From CAYMUL01 sp964393605 (GTDB lineage: Bacteria > Bacteroidota > Ignavibacteria > Ignavibacteriales > Ignavibacteriaceae), in the NCBI GenBank assembly GCA_964393605.1, contig CAYMUL010000016.1:3793-67792 (forward strand): a stretch of DNA of 64,000 nucleotides, in the 5' to 3' direction. The notes under the pieces were generated by a model. It was not told the origin of the DNA. It searched no databases and was given only the letters and a program-made list of their open reading frames with translations. The stretch's first letter is position 1; every line of letters begins with the position of its first letter. A program made the translations under genes and the position numbers. Shown here in pieces: positions 26,170 to 35,503 of this stretch.

Positions 26170-27648
26170 TCAAATTGTAGCGGCAATTCTTCTGAAGTGA
26201 TAACCGTACACAGCAAGTGTCATTGCAAGCGAAAACTTTTTTGGTGATGTGAAAATTGTTTCCACCAAAGTCTTCCAAAAATATCTTTTCCCTTTTTCCA
26301 AAACGCCGATGTGCCACAACAACCGCACGAATGCTTTGAGTTCGGTTAATGTGATCATCTGCGATTTCCACGCCGGAATTTTATATTCATTCAAAAATTC
26401 TTTGATGCGTTTATAATATTCTGCGGGAGAATAAATAGTGTGAATTATTTTAGAATAACCTGCAACCAAATCTTTGTAATTCATTTTGGGAATGAAGTTC
26501 GTTGCGCCATCCATGTTGTTACCGTTGAAACTTTCAAGCAGTCTATTTTCCTTTTGCATTCTTTTAAATAGATGCGTTCCTTCGGGGGCGTTTAGCAATC
26601 CGACCATTGCCGAAACAATTCCACTCTGCCTGATAAAATTTATTTGCTGTTCAAAAATGTCGGGCGGATCATTATCAAAGCCAATAATGAAGCCCGCGGA
26701 AACGATCATTCCATTCTGTTGCAATTTTTTTACCGCCGAAATTAGATTGCGCCTTTGGTTTTGAGATTTACCACACTCTTTCAAGCTATCATCGTTCGGA
26801 GTTTCAATCCCGATGAAAATACTATGCACTGCCGCATCGACCATAAGTTTTATCAACTCATCATCATCAGCAAGATTGATTGTAGCTTCGGTAATAAAAT
26901 CAAATGGATATTTTTTTTCTTTCAACCAATCAATTAAAGCAGGAAGAATTTCATCTTTCAATTTTCTTTTGTTGCCGATGAAGTTATCGTCCACCAAAGA
27001 AACACTGCCGCGATAGTTGAGTTCGTGCAAACGGTTAAGTTCGTCTAAAAATTGATTTATACTTTTTGTTCGGGGGCGTCTTCCGTTAAGCATTGTTATG
27101 CTGCAAAATTCGCAATCGTACGGACAGCCGCGTGAATACTGCACGCTCATCGATGCATATTTTTTTATGTCGAGCAATTCCCACATCGGAATCGGAGATA
27201 ATGATATATCGGGAAAATCGTTTGTTGTGTAGATTTGTTTCGGGTTGCCGTTTTTTAAGTCTTCAAGAAAAAGAGGAAGAGTGATTTCAGCTTCATTCAA
27301 AACGAAATGATCGACACCTAAAAAATCTTTGTATTGGGTTGAAAATAACGGACCACCGCCGACAATCTTTGTTCCCAGCTTATTACTTCTTCTAATTATT
27401 TCTTTAACCGATCTTGTGTGAACATTCATTCCGCTCAGAAAAAGATAATCTGCCCAAAGAATATCTTTATCGCTCAATTTACTAACGTTGAGATCAATCA
27501 ATTTTTTCTCCCATTCTTCCGGAAGCATTGCGGCAACTGTAATTAAGCCCAGGGGCGGTTCGGTTGATTTTTTCGAAACGAATTTCAAGGCATCCTTAAA
27601 ACTCCAAAATGTTGCAGGCGTTTCGGGATAGACTAAAAGTATTTTCAT
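26170..27648 (-). CDS. B12-binding-type radical SAM protein with DUF4070 C-terminus
   Basis: A 492-residue radical SAM enzyme. Residues 1-145 form a cobalamin-binding-like Rossmann domain (MKILLVYPETPATFW ... KIVGGGPLF) without a clear DxHxxG, so base-off B12 binding is uncertain. SRGCPYDCEFCSI (~residues 173-185) supplies the three Cys of the 4Fe-4S cluster. SAGFIIGFDNDPPDIFEQQ and LNAPEGTHLFKRM continue the barrel, and the tail (YYKRIKEFLNEY...) fits DUF4070. Such proteins modify lipids or small molecules by radical chemistry; the substrate is unknown. A single-gene unit. Confidence 0.88.
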   Translation of the reverse strand: MKILLVYPETPATFWSFKDALKFVSKKSTEPPLGLITVAAMLPEEWEKKLIDLNVSKLSDKDILWADYLFLSGMNVHTRSVKEIIRRSNKLGTKIVGGGPLFSTQYKDFLGVDHFVLNEAEITLPLFLEDLKNGNPKQIYTTNDFPDISLSPIPMWELLDIKKYASMSVQYSRGCPYDCEFCSITMLNGRRPRTKSINQFLDELNRLHELNYRGSVSLVDDNFIGNKRKLKDEILPALIDWLKEKKYPFDFITEATINLADDDELIKLMVDAAVHSIFIGIETPNDDSLKECGKSQNQRRNLISAVKKLQQNGMIVSAGFIIGFDNDPPDIFEQQINFIRQSGIVSAMVGLLNAPEGTHLFKRMQKENRLLESFNGNNMDGATNFIPKMNYKDLVAGYSKIIHTIYSPAEYYKRIKEFLNEYKIPAWKSQMITLTELKAFVRLLWHIGVLEKGKRYFWKTLVETIFTSPKKFSLAMTLAVYGYHFRRIAATI

Positions 27649-27817
27649 ATTTGATTCTTACATTTAAATAAAATTAATTTTCTCTGTGCATAGTATCCTG
27701 AATCTTATTCTTTAATTTTGTAAAAGAAGTGTAAAACTTAATTTGTTCATGGTTGAGTTTAATTTGCAATCACGATTTTCGGAAAGGGAAATTGCAAAAA
27801 CTTAGTTAAAGATTTTT

Positions 27818-28855
27818 ATGAAAACAAAAAACAAACATTCTCTCATCTATCTTATCACTGCGTTTGTGCTTGCGCAAATAGCGTGGTTCGCTCTGCTTGG
27901 GTTGTGGATTTATTGGTACGTTGCAAATTATTTGATCTTCGAGCAAGTCGGCAATCAACTTTCTCCGAAATTAACTATTGATAACCCGAGCGTTTTAATT
28001 TTCGTTCTCGGCATCGTGTTGATGGTTGGGATTGAAACGGCAATGGTTTTCACTTTTAGAAATTTAACAGTGCAAATTAAAATTACAGGTTTGTACGATA
28101 ATTTTATCGGGAATGTATCGCATGAATTGAAATCGCCCCTCTCCTCCATTCAATTATATCTTGAGACTCTGTTGCATAAAGATGTAAATACAGAAAAGCG
28201 AAATGAATTTTTGATTCTTATGCTGAATGATGTTTCACGATTGAATAAACTCATCAGCACTATTTTGGAAATACCGCGTCTCGAACAAAAAAAGATTGCG
28301 CATGATTATCGCGTTTATGAGGCAAACAAAATTTTCAATGAAATAATTTTTGAATCGGCAAATCAATTCAATTTTCCGGCAGAAGATTTAGCGGTTCATA
28401 ACGATGCCGCGTGCAAGTGTGTTATTGATAAAACCGCAATTAAAATTGTGTTTGATAATCTCTTCAGTAACTCGATTAAATATGCCCGAACGCGCCCGGT
28501 CATTTCCGTTGAAATAAAAAATAATGAGAATCAAATCGAGATAAAATTCAGCGATGACGGTATCGGCATTGTAGCAAGTGAATTGAAAAAAATGTTTTCT
28601 AAGTTTCATCGAATCGCCAACACAAATGCCCCCAATGTTAAAGGCACCGGTTTAGGGCTTTATTGGACTAAAGAAATAATCAAACTTCACGGCGGCGATA
28701 TTAAAGTATTTAGCGACGGCGAAAATCAAGGAACTACTTTTAAAATTGAAATTCCGGTTTATAATTCTTACGGGAAAAAATTTGTTAACTCCTTGCTGAA
28801 GCGAAGTCAAAATCAAAACATAAGAAACGAAAGTAACTCCGATGAATTTGAATGA
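27818..28855 (+). CDS. Sensor histidine kinase
   Basis: A 345-residue membrane kinase with two N-terminal helices (residues ~10-38 and ~52-76) that enclose only a short loop. The dimerisation box FIGNVSHELKSPLSS carries the phospho-accepting His; the N box is FDNLFSNSIKYA, with DDGIGI and GTGLGLYWTKEIIKLHGG as G1 and G2 boxes. Its end overlaps the response regulator gene by 14 bases, a cognate pair. With almost no periplasmic domain it may sense a membrane signal. Stimulus unknown. Confidence 0.93.
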   Translation: MKTKNKHSLIYLITAFVLAQIAWFALLGLWIYWYVANYLIFEQVGNQLSPKLTIDNPSVLIFVLGIVLMVGIETAMVFTFRNLTVQIKITGLYDNFIGNVSHELKSPLSSIQLYLETLLHKDVNTEKRNEFLILMLNDVSRLNKLISTILEIPRLEQKKIAHDYRVYEANKIFNEIIFESANQFNFPAEDLAVHNDAACKCVIDKTAIKIVFDNLFSNSIKYARTRPVISVEIKNNENQIEIKFSDDGIGIVASELKKMFSKFHRIANTNAPNVKGTGLGLYWTKEIIKLHGGDIKVFSDGENQGTTFKIEIPVYNSYGKKFVNSLLKRSQNQNIRNESNSDEFE

Positions 28856-29561
28856 AAAGAATAGGATAATACTCCTCGCGGAGGATGAAGAAAGTCTTGC
28901 ACTCGGACTTGAGTTTAATTTATCCAATGAAGGATATAAAGTCGATTGGGCAAGAGATGGAAAACAAGCAATCGATTTTTTTAATTCTAAAATTTATGAT
29001 TTAATAATACTTGACATCATGCTTCCCTTTTTGGATGGCTTCGAAATCGCAAAGCAGATTCGCGCAAAAGATCCGCAAATGCCGATTCTAATTCTATCTG
29101 CAAGAACTTCATACGATGATAGAGTGCGCGGACTCGAAATTGGTGCTGATGATTATATGACCAAACCTTTTCATCTCGATGAGCTGATTCTTCGCGTTGA
29201 AGGAATGATTAAAAGAAAAAATTGGTACTACAATTCAACTCAACTTAAACCAATTTATAAATTCGGCGCAAACGAAATAAATTTTGAAAACTTCGAATGT
29301 AAAAACGGAACGAAACAATTTGTTCTTACTCAGAGAGAAGCGATGTTGTTAAAATATTTGATTGAACGAAAAGGAAAAATTGTATCGCGCCATGAGTTAC
29401 TCCAAAATGTTTGGCACATTAATCCCGAAGTTGAAACGCGAACTGTCGATATTTTTATTTCAAGGTTACGCAAATATTTCGAACCCGATCCTGATAAACC
29501 GACTTACATCATTGGTGTCAGAAGTGCAGGCTATGAGTTTCGCGATTCGGAAAAACGATAA
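28842..29561 (+). CDS. OmpR-family response regulator
   Basis: A 239-residue two-domain regulator. The receiver (residues ~8-125) has the acidic pair in LLAEDEESLA, the phosphorylated Asp in LIILDIMLPFLDGFE, the Thr/Ser switch in LILSARTSYDDR and Lys in DYMTKPFHLDEL. The C-terminal winged helix (residues ~140-235, LTQREAMLLKYLIERKG, ETRTVDIFISRLRKYFE) binds DNA. Partner of the overlapping histidine kinase. Targets are not identifiable here. Confidence 0.95.
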   Translation: MNLNEKNRIILLAEDEESLALGLEFNLSNEGYKVDWARDGKQAIDFFNSKIYDLIILDIMLPFLDGFEIAKQIRAKDPQMPILILSARTSYDDRVRGLEIGADDYMTKPFHLDELILRVEGMIKRKNWYYNSTQLKPIYKFGANEINFENFECKNGTKQFVLTQREAMLLKYLIERKGKIVSRHELLQNVWHINPEVETRTVDIFISRLRKYFEPDPDKPTYIIGVRSAGYEFRDSEKR

Positions 29562-29660
29562 TAAGAATTGATAATTGAGAATGGACAATTGAGAATGGAG
29601 TCCCGATTCATCGTGAGAAAATGGGGAAGAATTAAAAATGAATTTTCCTCTGCGCTCCTT
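29562..29660. repeat. Dispersed A/T-rich 'ATTGAGAATGGACAATTG' repeat
   Basis: Successive near-repeats of TTGATAATTGAGAATGG and ACAATTGAGAATGGAGTCCC followed by GATTCATCG. The reverse complement matches the array at 48.78-48.88 kb, including the GGGACTCCATT junction. These are short, non-coding, dispersed elements. Confidence 0.65.
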
Positions 29661-29724
29661 CGCGAACTTTGCGGTTAAAAATAGCTTGTGACTGATTCTT
29701 TGTGGCATTCCTTCAGTCCCAAAA

Positions 29725-29752
29725 TAAAAAAACCCCGATGAAAACCGGGGCT
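29725..29752 (-). terminator. Terminator of the GHL10/T9SS gene
   Basis: On the minus strand, CCCCG and CGGGG pair around GTTTTCAT and are followed by seven T. It lies 24 bases past the stop of the gene ending at 29776. Confidence 0.8.
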
Positions 29753-29775
29753 TGAAAATTAACGATGAAAATTCT

Positions 29776-32700
29776 TCACTTCAACAGTACAAATTTTTTA
29801 GTTGCAGAAAAATCACCGGCTTGCAAACGATAAAAATATACACCTGTTGTTAATTGATAATTATTAGTTGTTAATTGAAAATTGTAGAAGCCTGCTTCTT
29901 TCCACTCGTTATCAATCAATGTTGCAACTTCATTTCCAAGTATATCATAAATTTTTAATGTAACATTGCTGGACGCAGCAAGCTGATAACTGATTACTGT
30001 GCTCGGATTAAACGGATTCGGATAATTTTGAAATAAATAAAATTCTTTTGGCAGTTGAGAAATTTCATCTTCAACTCCGACTGTGGTTTCTGTTTTTTTC
30101 ACTACTCGGAGATTGTCAAAATATATTCTGCTGTAATTCATCGAACCGGGCGCATCTGTCAACTGAAAACTATCCATGCGATACTTCGGGTAATCAAGTT
30201 TTCCATTACCAATCCATCCACCAACCAAAAGAGGATCGTTCAACTGCCATTCGACCAAATGCCATCCATACCAATCAAGTGTAATCCATTGCGAGACTTC
30301 ATGATTGGGCCATGCAACTCCGTCCCCTTCATCAAGTGCAAAACGAAATTTGTTTCCGCTTCCATCTCCGAAAATATAAACTTGCAATACGTAAGAAGTA
30401 TCAAACAAAACATCGCGCGGCGCACCGCCGGATAAATATTCTCTAATTAATTTATTAGTCGCGGCGAGATCCCATTGATAATTTAGATAAGCCGAAGATT
30501 GAGGAGTAGTACCGGTAAGAAATACGCTTGTACTATATGCAAAGTATGAACCGGAATCGATTATACCAACAGTTGAGCCGCTGTATGAAGGCTCTTTCCA
30601 ATTCCCGGCAGTTGTGAATTCATCAATCATAACTTTTTGTTGATAGGATAAATTCGAAATCGAAAATACTATTTCTTTATCGCCGCTCATCAAGTTGCCG
30701 TAATTATCGCTTAATTCTTTTTTAAGTGTTAAAGAATAATTTTCTCCCGGTTGAAGCGTTTGACCCGCTTTAATATTGATTAGAGAGCGATTATTAATTT
30801 TATAATGAGCAACTGCAATACCGATTGAGTTTGTACCTTTCTTTAAAATAATATTTGTTGCATTGATTGTATTTTGATTCAATATCTCATCAAACAAAAT
30901 TGTGATAATATCTTCCGAATCAAAAATGTTCATACCTGTTGTGGAATCGGGATAAGAAAATACAATTGAAGGTCCGACATTATCCAGTGCTTCGGTTCTG
31001 AAATTTAAAACAAAGGCATCACCGGGAATTCCGTCACCGTTCCCATCAATTGCAACACCATTGACATCTTTCGCACTCGTATCAATTGTGATTATATAAT
31101 TTGTATCAAAACTAAGCGGCGAAGAAAATGAATATGTTATCGTTTTGAAATTATCGCTCCACGTTCCGCCGGTTAATTGTGCGGGGGGATTTACATTTAT
31201 AGCAGATGGAAAACTCGCAGTCTTCATTTCTTTTGAAAAAGATAATTTGAGTTGTGAGTAAATTGAAACCGTATCATTCTGCGAAGGAACAGATGCAATA
31301 ACTTTCGGCGCGAATGAAGGAATCGGATCTGTTATCGCCGCATTTGACGGAAGTGATTCATTCCAATATCTATCAAGCATTGTTGCAAAGTAAAAATATT
31401 TTTTGTTGAAGTTTTGCAAGCCGTCAAATATTTGATCGACAGAAAAAGTTGTGTCGCCAAATTTAATTTCGATTATGTTATCAACATCTACATTCAGAAT
31501 AGAATCTTCCGAACGATAAACAGCAAACCATTGATCAACCGTAATTGATGCGGGCGGCGTAATGGTTAATCTGTAATTAAGCGAATCAATTTTTAGTAAA
31601 GAAATTTGGGGCGAATCGGGAATCGTATCGAGAATTAATTTCGTATCTCTGATTTTCATCTTCTTATTAAAAAATTTTTGAGATGCTTCGAGGAAGTAAT
31701 CTTTATCGCGCCAGGTTCCATAACTGAAGAATTGAAATCCATCAACCCAGCCGATGGTGCGGCATGTATTCACAATATCAATATGATTGTTCCAAACATT
31801 TTGATCTTTCAAAATATAAGAACCTGGACCGACAGAGTACAATCTTCCCGCGGCAATTCCCGGCTGAATGAATTGACTCCAGCATTGCGGACACGAACCC
31901 GCCAGCATTCCGAAGAACCCGCTCCCCGTCGTCCAGTGGTAATGCATCGCAGTCATCTGATCAATATAACCTTGATTAAACCAAAGCGCGGCATCTTGAT
32001 GAACAACTCCGTAACCGTTCCATCCGCTCCAATTATATTTACCAAGTGCGGCAACCGATAGACGTACCCAAGGTTTCATTGATTGAATTGAATCGTGAAG
32101 ATTTTTTACAAATTGAGTAACCGAGCCGCGCCAATATTCTTCCCACGAAGCAAACCCAGAAGGTACTCCTCCGCTGTATGGATGTTCGACATCATATAAA
32201 TATCTCCCCGCAGGATTTTCCGTTATGAAATTAATTTGTTCGTCCGAAATCATTCCGTCAAGTTCATCTTCCTTTTGTTGTGGTGCATTCGGATCGCTTG
32301 AATATTCGTTCCAACGAATGTAATCAAGATGAAGCCCGTCGATATCGTAATTGTTCACTACTTCCATTGCTACGTTGAGGAGATAATTTCTTACTGCAGG
32401 CAAACCCGGCGAGAGTGCAATGTTCGAAGTCATAGGATTGTTTGAAGGATCTCTGCAAATCCACTCGGGATGCTGTTGCGCGGGTGTTCCTTGCGCTGTA
32501 CTTCCGCTTGCAAAAACGTTAAACCATGCATGAAGTTCCAATCCTCTTTTATGCGCTTCTTCAATTGCATACTGAAGCGGATCAAACCCGGGATAAGTTC
32601 CGCCGGCATAACTACCCCACGGTTCGAATGAAGAATTGTAGTACGCAGTTCCCGATTGACGTACCTGCCAGAGAACCGAAGTCATATTTGCTTTTTTATG

Positions 32701-32865
32701 ATCGTCCAAGATTTTTCTAATCTTTTCTTTCTTTTGCGCAACAGTGCCGGAACTGCTGATGTATTCCCACGTAATCACCCAAGTGGAGCGAAATTCTTCG
32801 TTGTTTTGCTGTGGAAATAGTTGTGTTATAAAAAGAACTATCATTAAAAATAAAAATGATTTCAT
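29776..32865 (-). CDS. GHL10-family glycoside hydrolase-like protein with T9SS sorting domain
   Basis: A 1029-residue secreted protein. Signal peptide (to ~residue 18), then a TIM-barrel of the GHL10 (DUF187-type) family at residues ~23-390 with FRSTWVITWEYISSSGT, HAWFNVFASG, DGLHLDYIRW and QMTAMHYHWT. Residues ~530-740 contain Ig-like SbsA-type domains (SFSKEMKTASFPSAINV, ITILFDEILNQNT). A carbohydrate-binding-like sandwich follows, and the last ~85 residues are a type IX sorting domain (FQNYPNPFNPSTVISY). The 3' 156 bases are almost identical to those of the gene at 41782. Likely a surface glycan hydrolase; substrate unknown. Confidence 0.9.
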   Translation of the reverse strand: MKSFLFLMIVLFITQLFPQQNNEEFRSTWVITWEYISSSGTVAQKKEKIRKILDDHKKANMTSVLWQVRQSGTAYYNSSFEPWGSYAGGTYPGFDPLQYAIEEAHKRGLELHAWFNVFASGSTAQGTPAQQHPEWICRDPSNNPMTSNIALSPGLPAVRNYLLNVAMEVVNNYDIDGLHLDYIRWNEYSSDPNAPQQKEDELDGMISDEQINFITENPAGRYLYDVEHPYSGGVPSGFASWEEYWRGSVTQFVKNLHDSIQSMKPWVRLSVAALGKYNWSGWNGYGVVHQDAALWFNQGYIDQMTAMHYHWTTGSGFFGMLAGSCPQCWSQFIQPGIAAGRLYSVGPGSYILKDQNVWNNHIDIVNTCRTIGWVDGFQFFSYGTWRDKDYFLEASQKFFNKKMKIRDTKLILDTIPDSPQISLLKIDSLNYRLTITPPASITVDQWFAVYRSEDSILNVDVDNIIEIKFGDTTFSVDQIFDGLQNFNKKYFYFATMLDRYWNESLPSNAAITDPIPSFAPKVIASVPSQNDTVSIYSQLKLSFSKEMKTASFPSAINVNPPAQLTGGTWSDNFKTITYSFSSPLSFDTNYIITIDTSAKDVNGVAIDGNGDGIPGDAFVLNFRTEALDNVGPSIVFSYPDSTTGMNIFDSEDIITILFDEILNQNTINATNIILKKGTNSIGIAVAHYKINNRSLINIKAGQTLQPGENYSLTLKKELSDNYGNLMSGDKEIVFSISNLSYQQKVMIDEFTTAGNWKEPSYSGSTVGIIDSGSYFAYSTSVFLTGTTPQSSAYLNYQWDLAATNKLIREYLSGGAPRDVLFDTSYVLQVYIFGDGSGNKFRFALDEGDGVAWPNHEVSQWITLDWYGWHLVEWQLNDPLLVGGWIGNGKLDYPKYRMDSFQLTDAPGSMNYSRIYFDNLRVVKKTETTVGVEDEISQLPKEFYLFQNYPNPFNPSTVISYQLAASSNVTLKIYDILGNEVATLIDNEWKEAGFYNFQLTTNNYQLTTGVYFYRLQAGDFSATKKFVLLK

Positions 32866-33013
32866 TACCTGCTCGAATTAAATTATAAATTTTTGTTAGA
32901 GAAATTTACTGAATACAAATCTAAAAGAATATGATTATTACAGTATGTGAAAACGAATTTAATTTTTTCCATTCACGAAATAATATGAAATCTATTTCAC
33001 TTCAACTGACTGA

Positions 33014-33066
33014 AAAACTCAATCGACGGTGCGCGTTAACAAATTCATCGCCAAATATATTTTTGA
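33014..33066 (+). repeat. Direct repeat flanking the palindrome region, copy 1
   Basis: AAACTCAA, then CGACGGTGCGCGTTAACAAA, then TTCAT and an A/T-rich tail; repeated at 33601-33653. The 29-base core from ACGGTG through TTCAT is identical in both. Confidence 0.75.
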
Positions 33067-33174
33067 TTCTTTCAAGATCACTTCTCATTCCAATTATTAA
33101 AAAGGTAGTAATTGTGAGCTACGGTTTGCAGACCTAATTTGGATGTTGGAACCTTCCTGTCTTATTTCTTCGGG

Positions 33175-33413
33175 AAAACCTCGTAGAGGTTTTATTATTG
33201 TAACATACTGAACAACCAATAAAATCAATCCTTGTAGAGGATTAACAAAAAATATTTATATCCTTGCTTTTACTATTTCTACGAAAAGTTAAAAACACAA
33301 TATTTCGGATATTTATGCCACTGCTCTTATGTGAGAAAAAAATGAATCCTCTACGAGGATTTTCGGAGTGTGGTGCTACTGATTTATTACAATAATGAAT
33401 CCTCTACGAGGAT
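33175..33413. repeat. Four CCTCTACGAGG-type palindromes
   Basis: AAAACCTCGTAGAGGTTTT at 33175-33193, an imperfect AATCCTTGTAGAGGATT near 33227-33243, AATCCTCTACGAGGATT at 33345-33361 and ATCCTCTACGAGGAT at 33399-33413. Two share the upstream AATGA. They vary in orientation and spacing, so they are REP-like elements, not a CRISPR. Confidence 0.75.
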
Positions 33414-33600
33414 GTTTGATTTTAAGTCATAAAAATATTTTAAGCGTGAATAAATTTATACGAATAATTGTATTTGACTAGTAATCGAACTTGTGTCGCA
33501 CCATTTTTAGATACATGAGAATTTATCTATTGCAAAAAAATAAAATCGAATACAATTTACTTTAGCAAAGATGATTTTTGACCCCCAGTTCATTAGTAGA

Positions 33601-33653
33601 CAAACTCAACCGACGGTGCGCGTTAACAAATTCATAACCAAAAACATTTTTGA
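33601..33653 (+). repeat. Direct repeat flanking the palindrome region, copy 2
   Basis: Second copy of the element at 33014-33066, ending 48 bases before the PhoH gene. It may influence or contain that gene's promoter, which is not otherwise obvious. Confidence 0.75.
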
Positions 33654-33700
33654 ATAAAAATAATTAAAATTAAATTGTGTCGTAAATAGTTATGAGTTAG

Positions 33701-35044
33701 ATGAGTAAAAACAAAACCTGCAAAACTTTTGTGCTCGACACAAATGTAATCCTTCACGATGCAACATGTATTCACCGCTTCCAAGAACACAACATTATCG
33801 TTCCCCTTGCAGTTATTGAGGAGTTAGACCACTTCAAACGTGGCAACAATGTTATCAATCTGAATGCGAGAGAATTTGCACGAACTTTAGATTCAATAAC
33901 CGGCAATGCACTTTTCAACGGCGGCGTTTCTCTTGGCAAAGGAAAAGGAAAAGTTCGCATTGCAATTACAAAAGGAATATCACGCGAAATTAATGATGTG
34001 TTTCGCGAAGACAATGCCGACCATAGAATATTAAGCGTTGCTTTCGAAGCAAATAAAAAAACTTCCGCCGACGTTCCGATTATTCTTGTTACGAAAGATG
34101 TGAACTTAAGAATGAAAGCCAAAGCGCTCGGCATTCTTGCCGAAGATTATACAACCGACAGAATAAGTAGCGTCGAAGAACTTTACAGCGGCAAAGAGTT
34201 AGTCGATAATTTCGACGATGATCTCATCACTAAATTTTATGAGACTTACGAAAATCTTCCCTCCTCTTACTTCAAGAAAAAACTTGCGAATGAATGGGTT
34301 CCGAATAAATATTTTATTTTAAAAAATACTAATCGTTCGGTTCTTTCGTATCTAAGTAAAGAGATGGATTATTTTAGAAAGGTGGATAAGAATCCGGTCT
34401 TCGGAATAAAACCGCGTAACGCCGAACAAACTTTTGCAATTGATGCGCTTACGAACAATGAAATTCCACTCATCACACTAACCGGAAAAGCCGGAACGGG
34501 AAAAACTTTGTTGGCACTTGCGAGTGCAATTCATGTAAGAAAAAATTATAGACAAATTTATATTGCCCGTCCAATCATTCCTTTGAGCAATCGTGATATC
34601 GGATATTTGCCCGGCGATGTTGAAAGTAAAATTGCTCCTTATATGCAACCTCTGTGGGATAACTTAAAAGTCATTCAAGATCAATTTCCTGAAAACGACA
34701 AACAGCATCAAATGATTAACACTATGACAAAAGATGATAAAATTGTTATCGAACCGTTGAGTTATATTCGCGGAAGAAGTTTGCAACGAATATTTTTTAT
34801 TGTTGATGAAGCGCAGAATTTAACTCCGCATGAAATTAAAACTATTATTACCCGCGCGGGAGAAGGTTCGAAGATGGTTTTTACAGGGGATATTTACCAG
34901 ATAGATCATCCTTATCTCGATTCGCAATCTAACGGGCTTTCGTATTTAATCGAAAATTTTAAAGGACAGAAACTTTACGCACACATCAATCTTGAAAAAG
35001 GAGAACGTTCCGAGCTTGCGGAACTTGCGAGCAATCTGTTATGA
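33701..35044 (+). CDS. PIN-domain PhoH family ATPase (YlaK-like)
   Basis: A 447-residue fusion of an N-terminal PIN ribonuclease domain (KTFVLDTNVILHDATCI with the acidic site, residues ~8-150) and a C-terminal PhoH ATPase domain with Walker A GKAGTGKTLL, Walker B FFIVDEAQNL and VFTGDIYQID. The PIN-PhoH proteins are RNA helicase/nucleases. Both active sites look complete. The ATG at 33701 follows TGAGTTAG; no strong ribosome site is seen. Transcribed convergently with the HU gene. Confidence 0.94.
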   Translation: MSKNKTCKTFVLDTNVILHDATCIHRFQEHNIIVPLAVIEELDHFKRGNNVINLNAREFARTLDSITGNALFNGGVSLGKGKGKVRIAITKGISREINDVFREDNADHRILSVAFEANKKTSADVPIILVTKDVNLRMKAKALGILAEDYTTDRISSVEELYSGKELVDNFDDDLITKFYETYENLPSSYFKKKLANEWVPNKYFILKNTNRSVLSYLSKEMDYFRKVDKNPVFGIKPRNAEQTFAIDALTNNEIPLITLTGKAGTGKTLLALASAIHVRKNYRQIYIARPIIPLSNRDIGYLPGDVESKIAPYMQPLWDNLKVIQDQFPENDKQHQMINTMTKDDKIVIEPLSYIRGRSLQRIFFIVDEAQNLTPHEIKTIITRAGEGSKMVFTGDIYQIDHPYLDSQSNGLSYLIENFKGQKLYAHINLEKGERSELAELASNLL

Positions 35045-35096
35045 GGAAAGAAAAAGATTTCTTCTTTTGAATGAAGAAATAAATTATTAAAAAAAG

Positions 35097-35129
35097 AAAA
35101 GGGCTGCGATTATTCGACAGCCCTTTTTA
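35097..35129. terminator. Bidirectional terminator between phoH-like gene and HU gene
   Basis: Perfect stem AAAAGGGCTG (35097-35106) / CAGCCCTTTT (35118-35127) with A-run on one side and T-run on the other, so it can end transcripts from both convergent genes. Confidence 0.88.
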
Positions 35130-35132
35130 ATT

Positions 35133-35417
35133 TTAAAGGATAGCGTCTTTAGCTTGTTTTGCAACTCTGAATTTGAGAACTCTTCTTGCAGGGATAACAA
35201 TTGCTTGTCCTGTTTGAGGGTTACGACCCATTCTTTTTTTGCGGTTGGAAACAACTAATTTGCCAAGACCCGGAATAACGAAATCCTTCTTTGCTTCTTT
35301 ATAAGCAAGTTGAATGAAGTTATCGAGAAATTCTCCGGCAGCTTTTTTTGTTGTTCCGGTTTTCTTGGAGAGATGATCAAGAATTTGTGCCTTGGTCATT
35401 GATTTAGCTTTTGCCAT
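35133..35417 (-). CDS. HU family DNA-binding protein
   Basis: A 94-residue histone-like protein. The N-terminal helices (MTKAQILDHLSKKTGTTKKA) dimerise and the beta arm contains GRNPQTGQAIVIPARRVLKF with the intercalating Pro. Length and motifs are normal for HU/IHF. A good Shine-Dalgarno (AAAGGAT) precedes the start. It bends and compacts DNA; HU could also help integration or recombination at the integron, though nothing shows that here. Confidence 0.96.
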   Translation of the reverse strand: MAKAKSMTKAQILDHLSKKTGTTKKAAGEFLDNFIQLAYKEAKKDFVIPGLGKLVVSNRKKRMGRNPQTGQAIVIPARRVLKFRVAKQAKDAIL

Positions 35418-35503
35418 GATTTTATCCTTTCGGTTAGTTAATGAAATTAATTACACTGCAAATTTACTGCTAATATGTTATAAAGCAAATTACAATCATC
35501 ACT

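Larger units (their letters stand above)
32866..33700. other. Palindrome-rich intergenic region
   Basis: About 830 bases without a supportable gene. It holds four copies of a CCTCTACGAGG-type palindrome (33175-33413), and is flanked by two direct copies of a ~50-base sequence containing CGACGGTGCGCGTTAACAAA (33014-33066 and 33601-33653). The direct repeats differ at several positions. The arrangement resembles a decayed non-coding insertion; no transposase frame is seen. Confidence 0.65.

Noticed and set aside
33175..33413. Possible CRISPR array
   Set aside because: The units are self-palindromic, change orientation, have irregular spacing and only four copies; no cas genes are near.
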